The notes below the pieces were generated by a model, which was not told the DNA's origin, did no database searches, and saw only the letters and a program-made list of their open reading frames with translations. Shown in pieces: positions 47,393-55,708 of a stretch of DNA of 64,000 nt. The DNA comes from Alcaligenes sp. SDU_A2 (GTDB lineage Bacteria; Pseudomonadota; Gammaproteobacteria; Burkholderiales; Burkholderiaceae_B). The translations under genes and the position numbers were made by a program. The stretch is taken from contig NZ_CP151273.1 in assembly GCF_038237375.1 (NCBI RefSeq), positions 1,116,001-1,180,000 of the forward strand. The letters run 5' to 3'. Position 1 is the first letter of the stretch; every line of letters starts with the position of its first letter.

Positions 47393-47595
47393 TGTGTTCT
47401 CCTGTCACCGACCGACGCTATCCGAGTGACGTTGTAATTCGGTTGAGTGATCTTTGCAAGTTGAGATGGCCAGACCCGCCAGATCCGGCTATCAGGTAGC
47501 CGGAAAGCGATTTTGTGGCGGCGCTGCCAGACTGTTTGATACGAGACACCCAGGCGCTCGGCAGCTTCTTTTAGGCTGATAGCGGTCTCATTCAT
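47269..47595 (-). CDS. Small HTH protein, possible excisionase
   Basis: 108 aa from 47595 (GAGGT 8 nt upstream). The N-terminus is a MerR/AlpA-like winged helix: ISLKEAAERLGVSYQTVWQR and FRLPDSRIWRVWPSQLAKI. Its last 40 codons overlap int in another frame. Size, fold and position suggest recombination directionality factor; this is inference. Confidence 0.65.
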   Translation of the reverse strand: MNETAISLKEAAERLGVSYQTVWQRRHKIAFRLPDSRIWRVWPSQLAKITQPNYNVTRIASVGDRRTQCQSDNVKVSGTSISMRQAERELDTLLAQRTKRPRRNTTTA

Positions 47596-48046
47596 TCGCT
47601 TTGACCTCTTTAAGTAACCTGAGTAATGCAGAGCGGTATTGGCCCAAGCTCTGGTAGGTGATAGCGGACGCATCGCAGGCGACGAAGCCCTTGATATTCG
47701 CCAGGGTTCTTTGTTGCTGGTGGACCTGGGCGCTTTCTTGTGTGTTCGGCACCGCGCTCACCGGGGCGGCTCCGTATCTCCTCACAGCCTTGCGCCAAGA
47801 TTCCAAAGTGCGCTCATCGGCATAGGAAAGCACTTCATTCCAGTCATCATCGGTCCAGGTTGTAATGACATCCAGCTTTGCCTGTTCCCTTGAGTCGGTG
47901 CATTCGTCGCTTGGCTCTGCGCTCACAGAGGCAGAGAACAGTGCTTTCTTGAGCAGATCGGCAGAGTGGTATTGGCCAGACAAGCGGAGATCATTCATTG
48001 CCAAAACCAGATCGGCTTTTGGGACTGAGATATGGTGGTTGGTCAT
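47588..48046 (-). CDS. Prophage protein of unknown function
   Basis: 152 aa, soluble, beginning MTNHHISVPKADLVLAMNDL. Contains TTWTDDDWNEVLSYADERTL and a basic C-terminal helix. Overlaps both neighbours (8 bp and 4 bp), so it is a coupled member of the leftward early operon. No family recognised. Confidence 0.65.
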   Translation of the reverse strand: MTNHHISVPKADLVLAMNDLRLSGQYHSADLLKKALFSASVSAEPSDECTDSREQAKLDVITTWTDDDWNEVLSYADERTLESWRKAVRRYGAAPVSAVPNTQESAQVHQQQRTLANIKGFVACDASAITYQSLGQYRSALLRLLKEVKANE

Positions 48047-48228
48047 TGGGTTTTCCCTCCGCGCTGTGCGTTGATGATGTTGAAAACTGTTGTCCTTGAA
48101 ACGCCGACTTCCACGGCAATCTGGTTCAAGCTCAACCCTGCCTTGGATAACTGCAGAACTTGCGTGTCGCGGTCTGGCTTGTTTTGTAAGTGAGTCAATT
48201 GGAGGACCATGTGTTGTAGGGCAGTCAT
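48043..48228 (-). CDS. Small helix-turn-helix protein
   Basis: 61 aa. The C-terminal half is a clear HTH of the resolvase/homeodomain type: LSKAGLSLNQIAVEVGVSRT, TVFNIINAQRGG. ATGA overlaps on both sides. Likely DNA-binding accessory to the ParB-like protein or an early regulator. Confidence 0.7.
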   Translation of the reverse strand: MTALQHMVLQLTHLQNKPDRDTQVLQLSKAGLSLNQIAVEVGVSRTTVFNIINAQRGGKTQ

Positions 48229-49982
48229 GCGCCTTTCTCCTTACTGGCTGCGTCGATGACGGCGGTGCTTGGGTGCGGGTCCTCGTATTCCGGATTTAAG
48301 AATTCGTCGCGTGATTGGCCAGATGCTTCAGCACTCACTATCCATTGCGGCGGTTTGCCTCGGCCGCTCCAGCATGAGTCTGTAACCGGGTCTAGGTACT
48401 TGACCTTGGATATGTTCTTGAGCGGCATCTTCTTGACTGGTGCCGTGCTGTGTTGACGCTTAATAGCTTCAGCATCTACGCCATAACGCTCACAAGCGGT
48501 GAGTAGATCAGCAGGCGGGCTGCAGTCCTCGATGCACCAGTGACTGACGTATGTTTGTGGTGCCAAGGCGCAAGACAGCATTAACAGCGCCAGCTCACCT
48601 GGTTCCATTTTGGAAATATCCTCGGTTGCAGCAGCGAATTCGTTTTTTGGCCAATTCCAGAAGGCGGTGACAGCAGGTCGATTGTCGTGGCCCAGATTAC
48701 GAAACATCTTCTGCGCAATCAGACGCATCTCGCTGAGCGACAGAACACCTCCATTTCCCAGGTGGTCCCGTACTCTCTCCAGAGTCTCAGTCAGCAACTG
48801 ACGACGATACTCGCGCTCAACTTTCGCCTTCTTCATTTTTTCCCGCTCAGACGCTGAGGATTCTGATCCGCCACGGCTTACCGTGATCCCATTTTTTTTG
48901 AGTGCTGCCCTTACAGCATCCTCAGGGACAATTTCAATGAGATCTCCTTTATGGGGACACTCCAGCAGCACTGTCTCGGGCATATCTTTCCCAAGCGTCT
49001 TCTTGATGCTTTTGTCCCCCTCCATCCACCAGGGCGAGTCTTCGGGCTTTAAGTAGCCATTCAAGTCTCCGTACTGATGGGGCCGGATCTTCTTTGCTTC
49101 CTTCCCTGTTACCACTTTTTTGCCCGACTCTATCGCCGCGTGTCGGATCCGTTCTCGGTGCAGAATAACTTTCTGGCCGTAGCAACTGGGGTCTGTGCAG
49201 ACGTCTGCACGTCCTACATCGCTGAATAGATCAGGATTCGCGCCAGTGCGTTTGGGGCATGCCGTACATGCGCCAGCAGCCGTATATAAGGAAGCGTCAG
49301 ACGGCTTGAACGGCGCCTGATCAAGCCGTGTCATGTACGAGGTTTGAATGTGACGAGCTGCGTCACGGTAAGACATTGGGCCATGGCCCCATTGCCCCTC
49401 GGTGACTTCTTTAAGCGCCTGTTCCTGCAGGTCAGCGACTGGGATCCGTGCCAATAGCAGGGCGACGGATGGGCTAATCTTGCCTTCATAGAAGGCGGTT
49501 CGCGCAGCGGGTTGCAGAGCGCACAGCTTGAGGCGAGCGTAGATATACGCACGGCTTTTCCCCAGCTTTGCTGCGACCTGATCCACTGAATAGTTCGGGT
49601 CGTCTTTGTGCTGGGCTAACAGGGCCTCGTAGCTTTCTGCTTCTTCCAAGGGGTGGAGATCTTCGCGTTGCAGATTTTCGATGATCTGCATTTCAAACAT
49701 TTCCAGATCATCAACCACTACCGTTCGGGCGGGGATTTCTGTCAGACCTGCACCCACACTGGCGCGGTAGCGGCGCTCACCGGCAATGATTTCATACCAA
49801 GCGTCGTTTTCATCTCCATCCAGCAGCGGCAACTTGCGCAGCAGAATGGGCTGCAGCACGCCATGCTTGGTGATACTTTCTTGCAGCTCCAGCAGACCTG
49901 ACTCTTTGAATGTTTTGCGCGGATTTGTGCGTGATGGCTGGATCCGAGCGAGCGGAATCATTGGGTAGGTTGTCGAATTCAT
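48225..49982 (-). CDS. ParB/RepB/Spo0J-domain protein
   Basis: 585 aa. N-terminal ParB nuclease-like domain: PLARIQPSRTNPRKTFKESG, GVLQPILLRK, IIAGERRYRASVGAGL, ENLQREDLHPLEEAESYEAL, followed by the HTH NYSVDQVAAKLGKSRAYIYA. A middle region has CTACPKRTGANPDLF and CTDPSCYGQK Cys pairs that may bind zinc. No ParA is nearby, so a regulatory or recombination role is as likely as partition. Coupled by ATGA to its neighbours. Confidence 0.87.
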   Translation of the reverse strand: MNSTTYPMIPLARIQPSRTNPRKTFKESGLLELQESITKHGVLQPILLRKLPLLDGDENDAWYEIIAGERRYRASVGAGLTEIPARTVVVDDLEMFEMQIIENLQREDLHPLEEAESYEALLAQHKDDPNYSVDQVAAKLGKSRAYIYARLKLCALQPAARTAFYEGKISPSVALLLARIPVADLQEQALKEVTEGQWGHGPMSYRDAARHIQTSYMTRLDQAPFKPSDASLYTAAGACTACPKRTGANPDLFSDVGRADVCTDPSCYGQKVILHRERIRHAAIESGKKVVTGKEAKKIRPHQYGDLNGYLKPEDSPWWMEGDKSIKKTLGKDMPETVLLECPHKGDLIEIVPEDAVRAALKKNGITVSRGGSESSASEREKMKKAKVEREYRRQLLTETLERVRDHLGNGGVLSLSEMRLIAQKMFRNLGHDNRPAVTAFWNWPKNEFAAATEDISKMEPGELALLMLSCALAPQTYVSHWCIEDCSPPADLLTACERYGVDAEAIKRQHSTAPVKKMPLKNISKVKYLDPVTDSCWSGRGKPPQWIVSAEASGQSRDEFLNPEYEDPHPSTAVIDAASKEKGA

Positions 49983-50188
49983 GGCCTGTCTCTTTGAAGC
50001 GATGCATATGCGTGGAAGTCGAATGTCGGTGCCGCACTCAATGCTTTGATAGACCGTCCTTCATAGAAGGCGGCGGCTCGGTCTTGATTGATCTGCTCCT
50101 GCGTCAGATCCTGTGATGGCGCTCGTTCCCACGGGCCTGGGTAATCGCGTCCGGGCTTCTGCCGGCGCTCTTTGCTGTGTTTACACAT
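49979..50188 (-). CDS. Small prophage protein, unknown
   Basis: 69 aa, charged (HSKERRQKPGRDYPGPWERA). It overlaps the ParB-like start by 4 bp. Function unknown. Confidence 0.55.
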   Translation of the reverse strand: MCKHSKERRQKPGRDYPGPWERAPSQDLTQEQINQDRAAAFYEGRSIKALSAAPTFDFHAYASLQRDRP

Positions 50189-50202
50189 GAGTCATGCTCC
50201 AG

Positions 50203-50400
50203 TCAGTCGTTGTCGCCAGCGGCTAGACGTTTTACGTCGGGTCTCGGCGGCTTTAAGTAGCGTTTTTTGTTGGATAGCGCGGTATTGCGCAGGGCCAGGG
50301 CCAATGCACGTGACTGCAATGCGGTTTGCAGCGACATGCCTGTGATGCCGGCGTCTTTCATTGCATTGAGCAGATCCTGCTCGGTCACGTCGGGATCCAT
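50203..50400 (-). CDS. Small prophage protein, unknown
   Basis: 65 aa from ATG 50400 (or GTG 50403). Helical, with basic tail (NKKRYLKPPRPDVKRLAAGD). Its start overlaps the upstream stop. Function unknown. Confidence 0.55.
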   Translation of the reverse strand: MDPDVTEQDLLNAMKDAGITGMSLQTALQSRALALALRNTALSNKKRYLKPPRPDVKRLAAGDND

Positions 50401-50630
50401 CACTGAATGCCTAATGCGCGAACCGTGGCGGGTAGCAGCACAAAGAGGGTGAAGACGAAGAGGCTGGCGACGATCCAGGCGCAGGCCGGAATGCGTTCAT
50501 CAGTACGCACCGTGCGCCAGCCGTAACGACGGGACAGCCTTGGCCGCAGGTGTGTCAGCCAGAGATGATCAAGAACACTTGCTGCAGCGAACAAGCTGAC
50601 CAGCAGGGCTAGTTGTGTTTGAGCGGTCAT
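50400..50630 (-). CDS. Small membrane protein of the early operon
   Basis: 76 aa from 50630 (GAGGTGG 6 nt upstream). Two hydrophobic segments: LALLVSLFAAASVLDHLWL and CAWIVASLFVFTLFVLLPA. First gene of the leftward operon, 30 bp downstream of the early promoter. Possibly a superinfection-exclusion or host-interaction protein (inference). Confidence 0.6.
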   Translation of the reverse strand: MTAQTQLALLVSLFAAASVLDHLWLTHLRPRLSRRYGWRTVRTDERIPACAWIVASLFVFTLFVLLPATVRALGIQ

Positions 50631-50659
50631 AATCCACCTCACAATGTATGCGTGAATGG

Positions 50660-50688
50660 ATTATGCATATTTACATGTATTTGGTCAA
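50660..50688 (-). promoter_or_regulatory. Leftward early promoter
   Basis: Minus strand TTGACC (50683-50688), 17-bp spacer, CATAAT (50660-50665). It shares GCATTGAC and the CATAAT box with the rightward promoter at 51490-51517 and is surrounded by ATGC/GCAT-rich inverted motifs (ATGCATATT, CATGTA, ATGCATTAGCGCAT), suggesting common repressor control. Confidence 0.65.
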
Positions 50689-50740
50689 TGCATTAGCGCA
50701 TAGATAAATGCGTATTTGCTTTTTTATTCGGTAGGGCGAG

Positions 50741-50764
50741 AAAAAACCCGCTCAAGGCGGGTTC
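50741..50764 (-). terminator. Terminator of the repressor gene
   Basis: Minus strand AACCCGC-CTTGA-GCGGGTT followed by a T-run (complement of A6 at 50741-50746). It isolates the repressor gene from the leftward operon promoter. Confidence 0.88.
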
Positions 50765-50788
50765 ATAAGGTGGGGCGAAAGGGCGAGC

Positions 50789-51451
50789 TTAAGGCAGTAG
50801 CTTGTGCTTACGTGGGGAAACGACAGCAGTAACAGGGTGCATGCTGATGATGTCCGTCGCTTGCAATGTCAGGCGCTCCTGGCCGTTGATGGATTGCAAA
50901 TGGATCTCGGCGGGGGTCTTGAACAAAAACTCTTTGACCATTTTTTTATCGTTCTTTAGGTGAACGGCGACGTACTCACCGCCCATCGGAACGTGATTGG
51001 GTTCCACGATTACATACCAACCGCTACGAATTGCCGGGAACATGCTGTCACCCTTGACCAGCAATGCGTAAGCGTCCGGATCGTCGGAAAAGTGAGCAAC
51101 ATAGCCATCCGAGCCAGCTTCTGCATCGTTATACCAGCCGTTATCTCCCAGTTTAGCGGTGCTGACAACAGGGACAAGAGAAGACGGAGGAGCGTGTCCG
51201 ATTTCCTGTAGATCGCTGCCTTCGTCATTACGAAACAAGTATGCCCTTCGTGCTTGGTCGTTCAGGAAGGCCTCTACGGGGACACCGTAGACGCGGGCAA
51301 TCTTTTCCAGCGTGCTCAGCCTAGGCTCTTTTGATGTGCCGGTGACAAAACGGAAAATCGTCGACTGCGGCACATTGGATTTTCTGGCCAGTGAGTTTGG
51401 GTTGTCCTTGGCCTTGTCCATGAGGTGTTGGAGAAATTCAGAAGATTTCAT
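50789..51451 (-). CDS. CI-like phage repressor with S24 peptidase domain
   Basis: 220 aa. N-terminal HTH (SLARKSNVPQSTIFRFVTGT), C-terminal LexA/CI-type domain with Ser136 in VKGDSMFPAIRSGWYVIVEP and Lys173 in KKMVKEFLF forming the catalytic pair. An Ala-Gly at 112-113 is a possible self-cleavage site, though close to Ser136. It maintains lysogeny and is likely RecA-inducible or antirepressor-sensitive. Divergent from the Cro-like gene across 72 bp. Confidence 0.9.
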   Translation of the reverse strand: MKSSEFLQHLMDKAKDNPNSLARKSNVPQSTIFRFVTGTSKEPRLSTLEKIARVYGVPVEAFLNDQARRAYLFRNDEGSDLQEIGHAPPSSLVPVVSTAKLGDNGWYNDAEAGSDGYVAHFSDDPDAYALLVKGDSMFPAIRSGWYVIVEPNHVPMGGEYVAVHLKNDKKMVKEFLFKTPAEIHLQSINGQERLTLQATDIISMHPVTAVVSPRKHKLLP

Positions 51452-51489
51452 ATGGGTAACTATGCATCAATGAATAAAGCGTTTGGGCA

Positions 51490-51517
51490 TTGACATTTAT
51501 ATGCAATCGCGCATAAT
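51490..51517 (+). promoter_or_regulatory. Rightward early promoter
   Basis: TTGACA (51490-51495), 16-bp spacer, CATAAT (51512-51517), 7 bp before the Cro-like ATG. ATGCAAT-CGC-GCATAAT motifs overlap it and probably form operator half sites. Confidence 0.7.
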
Positions 51518-51523
51518 TGCAGC

Positions 51524-51784
51524 ATGAGAACTACACACGACATTTTGAAAGAGCTGCGGGCTGCTGGTTGGAGCCAGTCTGCCATCGCGCGCAAAACAGG
51601 GATCCCGCAGCCGCGTCTGTCGCGCTGGCAGTCCGGTCAGGTGCCGGATGGAGCCGATGACGCGCTACGGCTCGCCGCCTTGCTGGATGAGGTCTCACAA
51701 CCGGCTCAATGCGATGTGGTTGAGCCGAGTGGCATGGTGTTACCCGTTTCGGAGTCCTCCCAGGCTTCCATGCTCAGGGAGTGA
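51524..51784 (+). CDS. Cro-like HTH regulator
   Basis: 86 aa with a compact HTH: GWSQSAIARKTGIPQPRLSR followed by WQSGQVPDGADDALRLAALL. First gene of the rightward operon, opposite the CI-like gene. The start is close to the -10 box, so the message may be nearly leaderless. Confidence 0.75.
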   Translation: MRTTHDILKELRAAGWSQSAIARKTGIPQPRLSRWQSGQVPDGADDALRLAALLDEVSQPAQCDVVEPSGMVLPVSESSQASMLRE

Positions 51785-51891
51785 AACACCGCACAAATCA
51801 GGTCGTCCGATGGGTTTGGCCGGCCTGTGATCTTTTTGCAGATCTCTAGCGCGGTAACGAGTTGGGATTCTGTTCTGGTTGGGGGCTGCAT
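51706..51891 (-). CDS. Possible small antisense-strand protein
   Basis: 61 aa starting at 51891 with a strong AGGAG 6 nt upstream. Composition is protein-like (ESQLVTALEICKKITGRPNP, DDLICAVFHSLSMEAWEDSE). Its end overlaps the 3' end of the Cro-like gene on the other strand by 79 bp. It could dampen rightward transcription or be a small regulator; moderate confidence only. Confidence 0.4.
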   Translation of the reverse strand: MQPPTRTESQLVTALEICKKITGRPNPSDDLICAVFHSLSMEAWEDSETGNTMPLGSTTSH

Positions 51892-51994
51892 GCTGGCTCC
51901 TGTTTGTAATTTGCGCGGCTGGGGAGTCGCGCTTTTAACCAGTATTGCGTAGGTCATACGCAATCACACGCAGAACATTTTGCGGAGGCGTGCA

Positions 51995-52297
51995 ATGGGA
52001 ACAACGGCAACACAAATACTTGCTCGTCCAAAAATTGGCGTTGAAAAGGTCTTGCGCGATGCGTTGACAGACCCTCGTCGGCGCGAGTTGGTATGTCAGG
52101 CGGCGGGCTGGAAAGACTCGTCCAGCGCGACTAGCCGGGTACTTTCCGGTCAGCAAGGAATTCCCCTGGAGCGATTGGATAGTGTTCTACGGGCGACTGG
52201 CTTGACGGTGGTCACACCAGGATATCTGGATTGGCTGTCTGCGGGGCTAGTGATGTGGGTGCAGCACAGCTGTGAGCTGAGCAACCTGGAGGGATAG
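51995..52297 (+). CDS. CII-like phage regulator
   Basis: 100 aa from 51995 (GGAGG 6 nt upstream). The pattern LRDALTDPRRRELVCQAAGW, ATSRVLSGQQGIPLERLDSV resembles lambda CII-type HTH activators. Position after cro supports it. Confidence 0.6.
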   Translation: MGTTATQILARPKIGVEKVLRDALTDPRRRELVCQAAGWKDSSSATSRVLSGQQGIPLERLDSVLRATGLTVVTPGYLDWLSAGLVMWVQHSCELSNLEG

Positions 52298-52299
52298 GA

Positions 52300-52572
52300 A
52301 TGTTTAGTCTGGGAGCGGCTGAGCGTAAGCAGGGTAGGCCTTTAGGTGAGGTTGCCGAGTCAGTGTTGACTGCAACAACCAACAATCCGCGCACAGCACG
52401 CCAGTTGGCGGCCCAGTTGCGGTGTGCAATTCCAGTTATGGAGAAAACCTGCCATCGGCTGCGTGTGGCTGGCCGTTTGCGGGTGGCGGGCTATATCAAA
52501 GCGCCTGGTGCAAATCGACCCAGTGCGCTGTATGAAACCGTCATAGAGAAGGTTGGCGATGACGCAAAATAG
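52300..52572 (+). CDS. Small winged-helix phage protein
   Basis: 90 aa. NNPRTARQLAAQLRCAIPVM and KTCHRLRVAGRLRVAGYI form a winged-HTH-like unit. It lies between the CII-like gene and the primase, overlapping the latter by 14 bp. Possibly a replication-initiation or DNA-binding accessory. Confidence 0.6.
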   Translation: MFSLGAAERKQGRPLGEVAESVLTATTNNPRTARQLAAQLRCAIPVMEKTCHRLRVAGRLRVAGYIKAPGANRPSALYETVIEKVGDDAK

Positions 52573-54886
52573 TATTGATTTTCATCAGATTGCCGAAGCT
52601 GCACTGAATGGGGCAGACACGCTTGTTCCCGCCTGGCTACCACAAGGGAAACGCTCTGGACATGAGTGGCAGTGTGGAAGCCTTCGCGGTGAGCCCGGAA
52701 ACTCGCTATCAGTCAATCTGAATACAGGGGTCTGGTGCGACTTTGCTACGGGCGAAAAGGGCGCGGACCTGATTTCACTGTATGCGGCAATTTATACAAA
52801 CGACGAGCAGGGCAAGGCGGCCAAAGAATTAGCTGAGAAATTGTCCATTACTGTCGGGCAGCCTACACAAGCGCCACGTAAGAAACGTGTTGTGTCGGCA
52901 TGGCAGCCGATACAGCCAGTCCCAGTCAGTGCCAAGCCTGCTCCAGTTGCCCATCCAGTACGTGGTAGGCCCACTCATACCTGGGACTATCTTGGAAGCG
53001 AGGGAGAGTTATTGGGCAGGATCTACCGATTTACTACCTCAGATGGTGGTAAAGAGGTGCTGCCGTGTGTCTGGGCAAAGAATGCCGATACCGGCCAGGA
53101 GGATTGGCGCTGGCTTCAGTTTTCGGTGCCGCGCCCTTTATATGGGCTTCATGAACTCAAAGGCCAATGCCGGTACGTGCTGGTCGTTGAAGGTGAAAAG
53201 TGCCGTGATGCGGCAGCTCAAGCTTTTGAAGGCAGTTTCGAGGTTGTGTCCTGGCCAGGTGGTGGCAAAGCCGTCAGTAAAGCGTATTGGGAGGTATTGA
53301 GGGGACGCAAGGTCATAATTTGGCCAGACTGCGACGCTAAGAAAAAGAAAGATAGCGACGAGCTCTTGCCTGAAATGCCAATCAAAGGTCAGGCCAGTCA
53401 GCCAGGTATCAAAGCGGCGGAGGATATTGCCGAGATCCTGATCGGCTTGGATTGTGAGGTGCGCATTGTAAGTCTGCCTGCACCTGGTGCCGTTGTTGAT
53501 GGCTGGGATGTGGTAGACGCGCTAGAAGAAGGAACGTCTCCAGCCGACTTGCGTGCGTGGATTTACGAGAATCTGCGTCAGCCGGCATCAGTGGTGCAGG
53601 CTAAAGAGCAAGGTTCGACTAAACAGGAGGCTTCTGCCCCCTCGCAAGCTGGCGCGGCCCGTGGCGGATGGCGAAATCATTTGATTCAGGGGGCCCGAGG
53701 CGGCTTCATGGATTGTAAAGAAAACGTCGCACTGGCCTTGTCACATTGCTCCGAGCTCAAGGGCTTGGTGGGATTCAATGAATTCTCCGGCCGCATCGAG
53801 CGATTGAAAGCCGCCCCATGGTCAGAGCGATTAGGAGAGTGGACAACCGTGGATGACCTAGAGCTATCCATGTTCCTGGCGACGGAAGTAAATCTGCTGT
53901 TCAAAAGTACCGGCACGATCAGCGAGGGTGTTCATTTGGCTGCTCATCGCAATCCTATCCATCCTGTGCGGGAGTATCTGACAGGCCTGGATTGGGATGG
54001 CACAGACCGTGCAGCGACCTGGTTGCATACCTATCTGGGTACTCAAGACGGGGATTATGAGTCGCTGGTCGGGCAACTGTGGCTACGGCAGGCTGTAAGA
54101 CGTATTTTGGAGCCCGGCTGCAAGGCTGATTACACCTTGATTCTGGAGGGTGGCCAGGGAGCCGCCAAATCAACATCGTTGCGTGTGCTCGGTGGCGAGT
54201 GGTTCTCTGATGCGGCTCTAGATTTGAACAGTAAAGAGGCGTGCCAGCAGATTTTCGGCACGTGGATTTACGAGATTGCCGAGCTGGACGCCTTCAACCG
54301 GGCAGAGTCGACGCGAATCAAGGCGTTTCTTACACAAAACTTTGACCGGTACCGGCCACCGTACGAGCGCAGACAAATTGTTCAGCTTCGCCAGACGGTG
54401 TTCGCGGCGACAACGAACTTCTCTGAGTACCACAAGGATCCAACAGGCAATCGCCGGTTCTGGTCCGTTCGCTGTGGAAACATCAACTTGGAGGCGCTGC
54501 GTAATGACAGGGACCAGATTCTGGCCCAAGCAGTATGGGAAGTGCAGAACGGCTATAGATCATGGCCAACACGGGACGAAGAGCGCGACTTGATCGTGCC
54601 TGAACAGCAGATGCGGGAGATTGTGGATCCGTGGGCTGAGGCCATTGCTGAGTGGGTTGATGAAGGCATCCAGTTCACAAAAGATCAATTTACATCTGCA
54701 CAGCTTTTAGAAGGCGCGATCGGTATGGAACTGTCGCGTATAGACGGCCAGCGATCAGCCACTACTCGCATCGGCACCATCATGATGCGCATGGGCTGGA
54801 AGAAGATTAGGGCCAGTACGGGGCCGAGACAATATTTTTATTGCAGGCCCGAGAGATCACAAGGGGGGAATCATGCCAAGAATTAA
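52559..54886 (+). CDS. Phage primase-helicase (toprim + VirE/DUF-type ATPase)
   Basis: 775 aa from 52559. N-terminal primase-like part (HEWQCGSLRGEPGNSLSVNL, CDFATGEKGADLISLYAAIY), a toprim-like segment (YVLVVEGEKCRDAAAQAFEG, KVIIWPDCDAK), and a C-terminal virulence-associated-E type helicase: LEGGQGAAKSTSLRVLGGEW (Walker A), YEIAELDAFNRAESTRIKAF (Walker B), QTVFAATTNFSEYHKDPTGN, RRFWSV. It is the replication protein of the phage. The iteron-like repeats at 57.8-58.1 kb could be its origin (inference). Confidence 0.87.
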   Translation: MTQNSIDFHQIAEAALNGADTLVPAWLPQGKRSGHEWQCGSLRGEPGNSLSVNLNTGVWCDFATGEKGADLISLYAAIYTNDEQGKAAKELAEKLSITVGQPTQAPRKKRVVSAWQPIQPVPVSAKPAPVAHPVRGRPTHTWDYLGSEGELLGRIYRFTTSDGGKEVLPCVWAKNADTGQEDWRWLQFSVPRPLYGLHELKGQCRYVLVVEGEKCRDAAAQAFEGSFEVVSWPGGGKAVSKAYWEVLRGRKVIIWPDCDAKKKKDSDELLPEMPIKGQASQPGIKAAEDIAEILIGLDCEVRIVSLPAPGAVVDGWDVVDALEEGTSPADLRAWIYENLRQPASVVQAKEQGSTKQEASAPSQAGAARGGWRNHLIQGARGGFMDCKENVALALSHCSELKGLVGFNEFSGRIERLKAAPWSERLGEWTTVDDLELSMFLATEVNLLFKSTGTISEGVHLAAHRNPIHPVREYLTGLDWDGTDRAATWLHTYLGTQDGDYESLVGQLWLRQAVRRILEPGCKADYTLILEGGQGAAKSTSLRVLGGEWFSDAALDLNSKEACQQIFGTWIYEIAELDAFNRAESTRIKAFLTQNFDRYRPPYERRQIVQLRQTVFAATTNFSEYHKDPTGNRRFWSVRCGNINLEALRNDRDQILAQAVWEVQNGYRSWPTRDEERDLIVPEQQMREIVDPWAEAIAEWVDEGIQFTKDQFTSAQLLEGAIGMELSRIDGQRSATTRIGTIMMRMGWKKIRASTGPRQYFYCRPERSQGGNHAKN

Positions 54887-55238
54887 GTGGGTGGATGATC
54901 GTCTGGAAGAATGGGCGATGTGGCGCGAGGGCGCGGGTCTCTACCGTTCTATTTCATATGACAGGGAAGTGTCCGGTGACGCTGTTGGGCTGGTGGAGTT
55001 AAGCGCAGAGCAAGAGGCAGGCTGTGTTGAGATCGATATGGCAGTTGCAAAGCTACCCGCTGAACTTAAGCAGGCAGTGTTCGCGTTCTACACCTGGCAG
55101 GGTGGCATGGGAGTGATCACGGAAAAGCTGCGTGTTACACGGGCGACGATACATCGACGCCTGTGCCACGCAGATCTGCGCATTGTGGGATGGTTTGATG
55201 CGCGGTCACAGGTTATTGCAAAAGGAGAAAGGAAATGA
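54873..55238 (+). CDS. Q-like antitermination / sigma-region-4-like protein
   Basis: 121 aa with ribosome site GGGGGGA. The C-terminal half is a region-4-like HTH: LPAELKQAVFAFYTWQGGMG, VITEKLRVTRATIHRRLCHA. Its place before the late region fits a Q-type antiterminator. Last clearly rightward gene before an opposite-strand gene. Confidence 0.65.
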   Translation: MPRIKWVDDRLEEWAMWREGAGLYRSISYDREVSGDAVGLVELSAEQEAGCVEIDMAVAKLPAELKQAVFAFYTWQGGMGVITEKLRVTRATIHRRLCHADLRIVGWFDARSQVIAKGERK

Positions 55239-55264
55239 GTCAGGAAAAGAGCCCCGATACAAAT

Positions 55265-55708
55265 CTACTGCGTATCCTGTTTCGCGGAATGGTAATCGAT
55301 GCCCAAGCCGACGGCTGCGGCATCATAAATCTTACTGTCCGCACACACAAACAGCACAGCAGCGCCGGGAGGCGCTTGCTTCAATACATGGCGAACGCGG
55401 TCTACCGCTTTGGTGATCTGCTGAACCCCAGCGACTATAACGGGTTGCCCAGGGTAGTTGAGCGCGTGGTGGTCCGCCAGGCAGGCAATCACAGCCATAC
55501 CAACGTGGCTGACTTTTACGTCGTCAACCGTTTGCCCGTTTACCTGGCCAACGGTGATGCCAGTTACGAGACTTTTTTCTTTTACGAGGGTATCGAAAAC
55601 AAAGAGCTGGGCCTTTTGGGCAGTGAAAGCGCCGGCTTCAGCCATGATCTGTCCGATTCGTTCCTCGGTGGCAGGCACAGGCTGAACGAATGTGCTGATA
55701 ACGTTCAT
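55265..55708 (-). CDS. Opposite-strand prophage gene, unknown function
   Basis: 147 aa from ATG 55708 (GGA 8 nt upstream; TTG 55723 alternative). Composition is convincingly protein-like: QPVPATEERIGQIMAEAGAF, VGQVNGQTVDDVKVSHVGMA, CLADHHALNYPGQPVIVAGV, VLKQAPPGAAVLFVCADSKI. An opposing open frame (55235-55726, plus) has a good ribosome site and an ATGA overlap with the Q-like gene, but its translation is N/H/S/F-rich like an antisense shadow. I prefer the minus gene, a moron-like insertion in the late control region. Confidence 0.55.
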   Translation of the reverse strand: MNVISTFVQPVPATEERIGQIMAEAGAFTAQKAQLFVFDTLVKEKSLVTGITVGQVNGQTVDDVKVSHVGMAVIACLADHHALNYPGQPVIVAGVQQITKAVDRVRHVLKQAPPGAAVLFVCADSKIYDAAAVGLGIDYHSAKQDTQ

